Translations under genes and position numbers: made by a program
The notes under the pieces: generated by a model
Told to the model about the DNA's origin: nothing
Seen by the model: the letters and a program-made list of their open reading frames with translations, nothing else
The model's database searches: none
IMG/VR virus record: IMGVR_UViG_3300048587_000027
Span: 1-24,534 of that record
Direction: 5' to 3' (one strand)
Source: a virus
DNA length: 24,534 nt
Shown: in pieces, positions 21,713 to 24,534 of the stretch
Layout: every line of letters begins with the position of its first letter
Position numbering within the stretch: the first letter of the stretch is position 1

Positions 21713-22789
21713 TCAGCCGTTGCCGAGCGCCGCGCTGATCGCCTCGGCCATGTTCGACGGCTCGCGCCGCCCGACACTGGCCGCCGAAGGCCGCAGCGGT
21801 TGCGCACCAGCGGTCGGCGTCGCCCGGGCCGGCGCGTTCGCCTTGAGCGTCTCACCGATGAGCTTGTACGCGGACTGCAGCGCGAACCCCCACTGCTCGG
21901 GCGGCAGCGCCTTGGCAATCTCCACCGCCTGCGCCTGCAACATCGCCTGCTTCTTCGGCCAGTCCAGATCGGTCGCCGACCACTGGCGGACCATCTGGCC
22001 GACCTCGGCGGTGGCGCGCTGCACGCCCGCGATGTACTGCTGCTGCGTCTGCTGCTCAGCCTGCGCGGCTTGCGTGCGGCGCTGCTCGTCGGCGAGCACC
22101 CGGCGGGCCCGCAATACCTCGCGCGCCGCCTCCGCGGTGATCTTGCCCTCCTGCACGGCCTGCGCCAGATCGGGATGCACGCTGAACGGGTCGGCCCCAT
22201 TCGGGTCGCGGCCCATCGCCACGCGGTACTGCTGGGTCAGGTGCGCCAGCATGGGCTCTGCGGCCGTCCAGTTGCCGGACTTGATCGCGCGCGCGAAATC
22301 GAACAGCGCGACCAGCTCCTGGTCGTTCGCGCCGCTGTCGACGATCATGCGCTGGAAGCCCTCGACGGCCTGCCGCATCTCGGTCGCCTGCGCCTGCACC
22401 TGCTCGAGTTGCGCGTCGCGCTCGCGCACCATGCTCACGAGCGAGCGGAATCGCTCCTGCGCGCCTTCGGACAGCCCCTCGGGCTCCTTGAAGGCGTCCT
22501 CGGTCGGCTTGGCGGGCTCGGTGGGCTTGACCTCGGCGGGTTTCGCCGAATCGGCGGGCTTTGTGGGGTCCGCGCCGTCTTTCGGCAGGAACCGGCCATC
22601 CGGCCCGCGCGGGCGCTCGTCGCCGGGCTCGGCCGGCGCAGACGGTTCGTCCGGTTTCAGCGCCGCGCCGATCGCGTCGAGCATGGATTGCTCGGGCGCG
22701 GCGGCTTCGGGGGCGCTTCCTTCGGCGATAGGCTGCTCGACCGGCGCGGCTGCGTCGGGGGCGGCTTGCGGATCGACTTCATCGGCCAT
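21713..22789 (-). CDS. Scaffold-like capsid assembly protein
   Basis: This 358-aa protein has an acidic, low-complexity N-terminal third rich in Ala, Pro and Glu (MADEVDPQAAPDAAAPVEQP, with the recurrent phage motif RGPDGRFLPKD near residue 61). A long helical, Gln-rich middle follows (LVSMVREREAQ-like heptads, TEMRQAVEGFQRMI, RRTQAAQAEQQTQQQY), and then a C-terminal helical region. Acidic N-terminus, extended coiled coil and position immediately before the capsid gene are typical of scaffold proteins, which guide procapsid assembly and then leave the head. The GPDGRFLP motif is common in phage scaffold or head proteins. No protease motif is visible, so this is scaffold without an evident fused protease. 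Confidence 0.85.
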   Translation of the reverse strand: MADEVDPQAAPDAAAPVEQPIAEGSAPEAAAPEQSMLDAIGAALKPDEPSAPAEPGDERPRGPDGRFLPKDGADPTKPADSAKPAEVKPTEPAKPTEDAFKEPEGLSEGAQERFRSLVSMVRERDAQLEQVQAQATEMRQAVEGFQRMIVDSGANDQELVALFDFARAIKSGNWTAAEPMLAHLTQQYRVAMGRDPNGADPFSVHPDLAQAVQEGKITAEAAREVLRARRVLADEQRRTQAAQAEQQTQQQYIAGVQRATAEVGQMVRQWSATDLDWPKKQAMLQAQAVEIAKALPPEQWGFALQSAYKLIGETLKANAPARATPTAGAQPLRPSAASVGRREPSNMAEAISAALGNG

Positions 22790-22846
22790 TGGCTACCTCG
22801 GTGGGTTGCAGGACTGGCGCGGAGCACGCGCCCCGCGCCGCGCTCA

Positions 22847-23290
22847 TCAGGCGCCGGTGACGGCCAGCCAGCCGCTCGCGTCGGTGCCCGAGCCCTTGAT
22901 GTAGAGCGTCGTCGCCGCGCCGCCGCCGATGGCGAGGAACATCGTGCCCGGGGCAGCCGCGACCAGCGATGCCGGCGTGCCCGTGCCGATCATCACCCGC
23001 GCGTGCGCCTCGGTGGACGCCGCCAGATCGGCCTCGAACGTCGCGGTCCCGGTCACGCAGGTCGCCCGCACGAGGCAGCGCTTGAGCAGCACTTCGTTCT
23101 TCGTGAGCGACTGCGCTTGCGTGCCGAACGCCCAGTTCTTCCACGTCGCGCCCCCGTCGTAGCTGATCTCCAGCTTCGCGGTGGACGACGCGGGCGTGAT
23201 GACGCGAATGGTCTCGCCGGCCTCGATCGGGTACGTCTCGGGCGAGCGAACCGTGGCATCGAGGGCAATGGTGTACTTGGTACCGGACAT
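22847..23290 (-). CDS. Small beta-rich head protein of unknown function (decoration candidate)
   Basis: This 147-aa protein starts MSGTKYTIALDATVRSPETY. It has alternating beta-strand patterns (GETIRVITPASSTAKLEISY, DGGATWKNWAFG, RCLVRATCVTGTATFEADL, GTMFLAIGGGAATTLYIKG) and no helix-rich region. The predicted jelly-roll-like composition and position inside the head gene cluster, two bases after the portal stop and before the scaffold gene, would fit a capsid decoration or cement protein. This is inference from fold pattern and place. A 56-base gap separates it from the scaffold gene, and I see no terminator or promoter there. Confidence 0.85.
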   Translation of the reverse strand: MSGTKYTIALDATVRSPETYPIEAGETIRVITPASSTAKLEISYDGGATWKNWAFGTQAQSLTKNEVLLKRCLVRATCVTGTATFEADLAASTEAHARVMIGTGTPASLVAAAPGTMFLAIGGGAATTLYIKGSGTDASGWLAVTGA

Positions 23291-23292
23291 GA

Positions 23293-24534
23293 CTAGGCTC
23301 CTACGGGAAGTTCAGCGGGCAAGCCCGCAGGGGGTTGAACCGCCATCTCGGGCGGCATCTGGTCGGGCATGGCGCCCGGAATCTGTGGCATCTGCGGATG
23401 AAGCGGTGGCAGCGGCGGGAAGAACTTGCCGATGTCGATGCGCTCGTCGAAGCGCTTGAGCGTCTCGCGCAGCAGCTCGATCACGCCCTCCGCCTGGTCG
23501 TTCAGCCCGGCCTGCCGGAACTGGATCACCTGCTGCATGAAGCTCATCAACTGCGGCGCGAGCTGCACCCACTGCTCGCGCTCCTGCATCCGGTTCGGCT
23601 TGCCGGTCGAGCCGGCGCGAATCTCGACCTTGACCAGATCGAAGATGTCGTCGCGCGGCAGCGTCGGCCACACGTAGCCCGGGCCGGCGATGCGCTCGAC
23701 CATCGGCTCCGCGAGTTCCTGCAGCAGAATCTGCGCCGCGTACTCGGCCATCTCGGTGAGATACCCCTCCAGCGTGTCCTGCCGGTAGCTGGTGCGGGAC
23801 TGCATGCCCTGCGCCTGGATCTCGGCTTCGGTGGCGGTCTTGGCCTTCTGGATGCTGGCGCGACTCGCATCGGACGCACCCGATGTCTGCTCGAGGTCGC
23901 GCAGGATCGGCGTCGTGTCGTAGCTCACCGGGTCGATCGGCGCCGGCGGGAACCTCACCACTTCGCCGGCCAGCGGGGCCTCGGCGCCGTTGGTGGTAAC
24001 GCCGATCATCTGCCGGCCCTCGCGATTGGCGAGGTTGCCCACGTCCTCGTCGGTGAGCGAACCGCCCTTTCGGTACACGGTCACCGGTCGGTTTTCCTTG
24101 CGCGCCTGCGCGAGCTGCGTGCGCATGCTGTTGTACTCGTCCTGCAACCCCGCCCACTGCTCGACGTCCGCCACCGGGTAGAACTGCCCGTCGACCTCGT
24201 TCCAGAAGATGGCGAAGAACGGGTAGAAGCGGCGGCCGTTGCGCTCCAGCCGGTACGGCTCGCGCGCCCACTCCTTCGCGCCGAACTCGACCGTGTAGAT
24301 CGTCTGCGCGCGCCGGTCCCAGATCTCGAAGACCATCACGAACTGCTGCCGGTCGCGCTTGGACTGGCCCTGCTTGCCGGCCAGCGCGTCGCGCTTGTCC
24401 GCGTACTTCGCGCCCACCGGCTTCTTGCCGAAGCGATCCTCGAAGTCCGAGCAAGTCATGACGATCCGGTGCGCGATCGCCCGGGCCTGCGGGTACTCGC
24501 TGAACGTGGTCAGCGACTCGTCGAGGATGAGGAT
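23293..24534 (-). CDS. Portal protein, N-terminus beyond the window
   Basis: The frame is open to the right edge of the window, so only the C-terminal 413 residues are seen. The ATG at 24459 is internal: upstream codons continue in frame (DESLTTFSEYPQARAIAHRI). Recognisable portal features are FYPFFAIFWNEVDGQFYPVA, followed by VEQWAGLQDEYNSMRTQLAQ, the stem-like helical region with ASRASIQKAKTATEAEIQAQ, and a long C-terminal helix (YLTEMAEYAAQILLQELAEP) ending in a Pro/Met-rich tail. This arrangement is usual for podoviral portals, which form the dodecameric DNA gate at one capsid vertex. It is followed two bases later by the next head gene. Confidence 0.9.
   Translation of the reverse strand: MLILDESLTTFSEYPQARAIAHRIVMTCSDFEDRFGKKPVGAKYADKRDALAGKQGQSKRDRQQFVMVFEIWDRRAQTIYTVEFGAKEWAREPYRLERNGRRFYPFFAIFWNEVDGQFYPVADVEQWAGLQDEYNSMRTQLAQARKENRPVTVYRKGGSLTDEDVGNLANREGRQMIGVTTNGAEAPLAGEVVRFPPAPIDPVSYDTTPILRDLEQTSGASDASRASIQKAKTATEAEIQAQGMQSRTSYRQDTLEGYLTEMAEYAAQILLQELAEPMVERIAGPGYVWPTLPRDDIFDLVKVEIRAGSTGKPNRMQEREQWVQLAPQLMSFMQQVIQFRQAGLNDQAEGVIELLRETLKRFDERIDIGKFFPPLPPLHPQMPQIPGAMPDQMPPEMAVQPPAGLPAELPVGA

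Noticed and set aside
20441-23296. 951-codon open frame on the plus strand, and similar long plus-strand frames at 2012-3451 and 7719-9569
   Set aside because: They lie antisense to well-supported head and tail genes, their translations are Arg/Pro/Gly/His-rich and low in complexity, and strong GC bias at third positions of the real genes creates long stop-free antisense frames.
1-24534. A diversity-generating retroelement, as in the phage BPP-1
   Set aside because: No reverse transcriptase, no accessory Avd-like gene and no template/variable repeat pair is visible; the tail fibre C-terminus is a collar domain and not a C-type lectin variable region. It could lie outside the window.

Overview
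The window is the late (virion and lysis) half of a temperate, podovirus-like prophage in a GC-rich Gram-negative bacterium. Apart from one small gene, every supported gene is on the minus strand, so the region reads from right to left. High GC, strong G/C preference at third codon positions, an Rz/Rz1 spanin pair and a gene order like the temperate podoviruses BPP-1 and BcepC6B suggest a betaproteobacterial, perhaps Burkholderiales, host. The taxonomy is inference from architecture and base composition only.

Layout in transcription order. (1) Head module, 24534 to 20042: portal protein (cut by the window edge), an unidentified 147-aa protein, an acidic scaffold-like protein, an intrinsic terminator, the major capsid protein, a UUCG-capped hairpin and a small 109-aa protein. 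(2) Connector and tail tube, 20045 to 17788: adaptor-like and nozzle-like proteins. (3) Internal virion (ejection) proteins, 17788 to 11869: four consecutive genes, the last carrying a lytic transglycosylase domain. (4) A small membrane-protein gene on the opposite strand, 11691 to 11903. (5) A receptor-binding block, 11652 to 2042: a collagen-like fibre with a tail-collar domain, a 165-aa structural protein, a 1210-aa multidomain candidate tailspike or polysaccharide-degrading enzyme, a beta-propeller-like protein, a LamG-like plus fibronectin-III protein, a short coiled coil, and a 483-aa protein built of about 23 copies of a 14-residue D-Y-x-x-x-W repeat. (6) Lysis cassette, 2029 to 334: two small three-helix membrane proteins (holin/antiholin candidates), an Amidase_3 endolysin, and an i-spanin gene with the o-spanin gene nested inside it in another frame, possibly followed by a 23-codon hydrophobic ORF. 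(7) At 28 to 83, the 3' part of a tRNA-Leu gene without a matching 5' half, which I read as the attachment-site junction with the host chromosome at the far left.

Most genes overlap by a few bases or are separated by fewer than 15, so they form one or a few late operons. The terminator before the capsid gene, and a 28-bp element with a GCCAA-N7-TTGGC dyad found only upstream of the capsid gene and the fibre gene, suggest that capsid and fibre expression are controlled separately. The most interesting features are the repeat protein and its shared repeats in the 1210-aa protein, the 1210-aa candidate enzyme itself, the duplicated dyad element, and the antisense membrane gene placed at one copy of that element.
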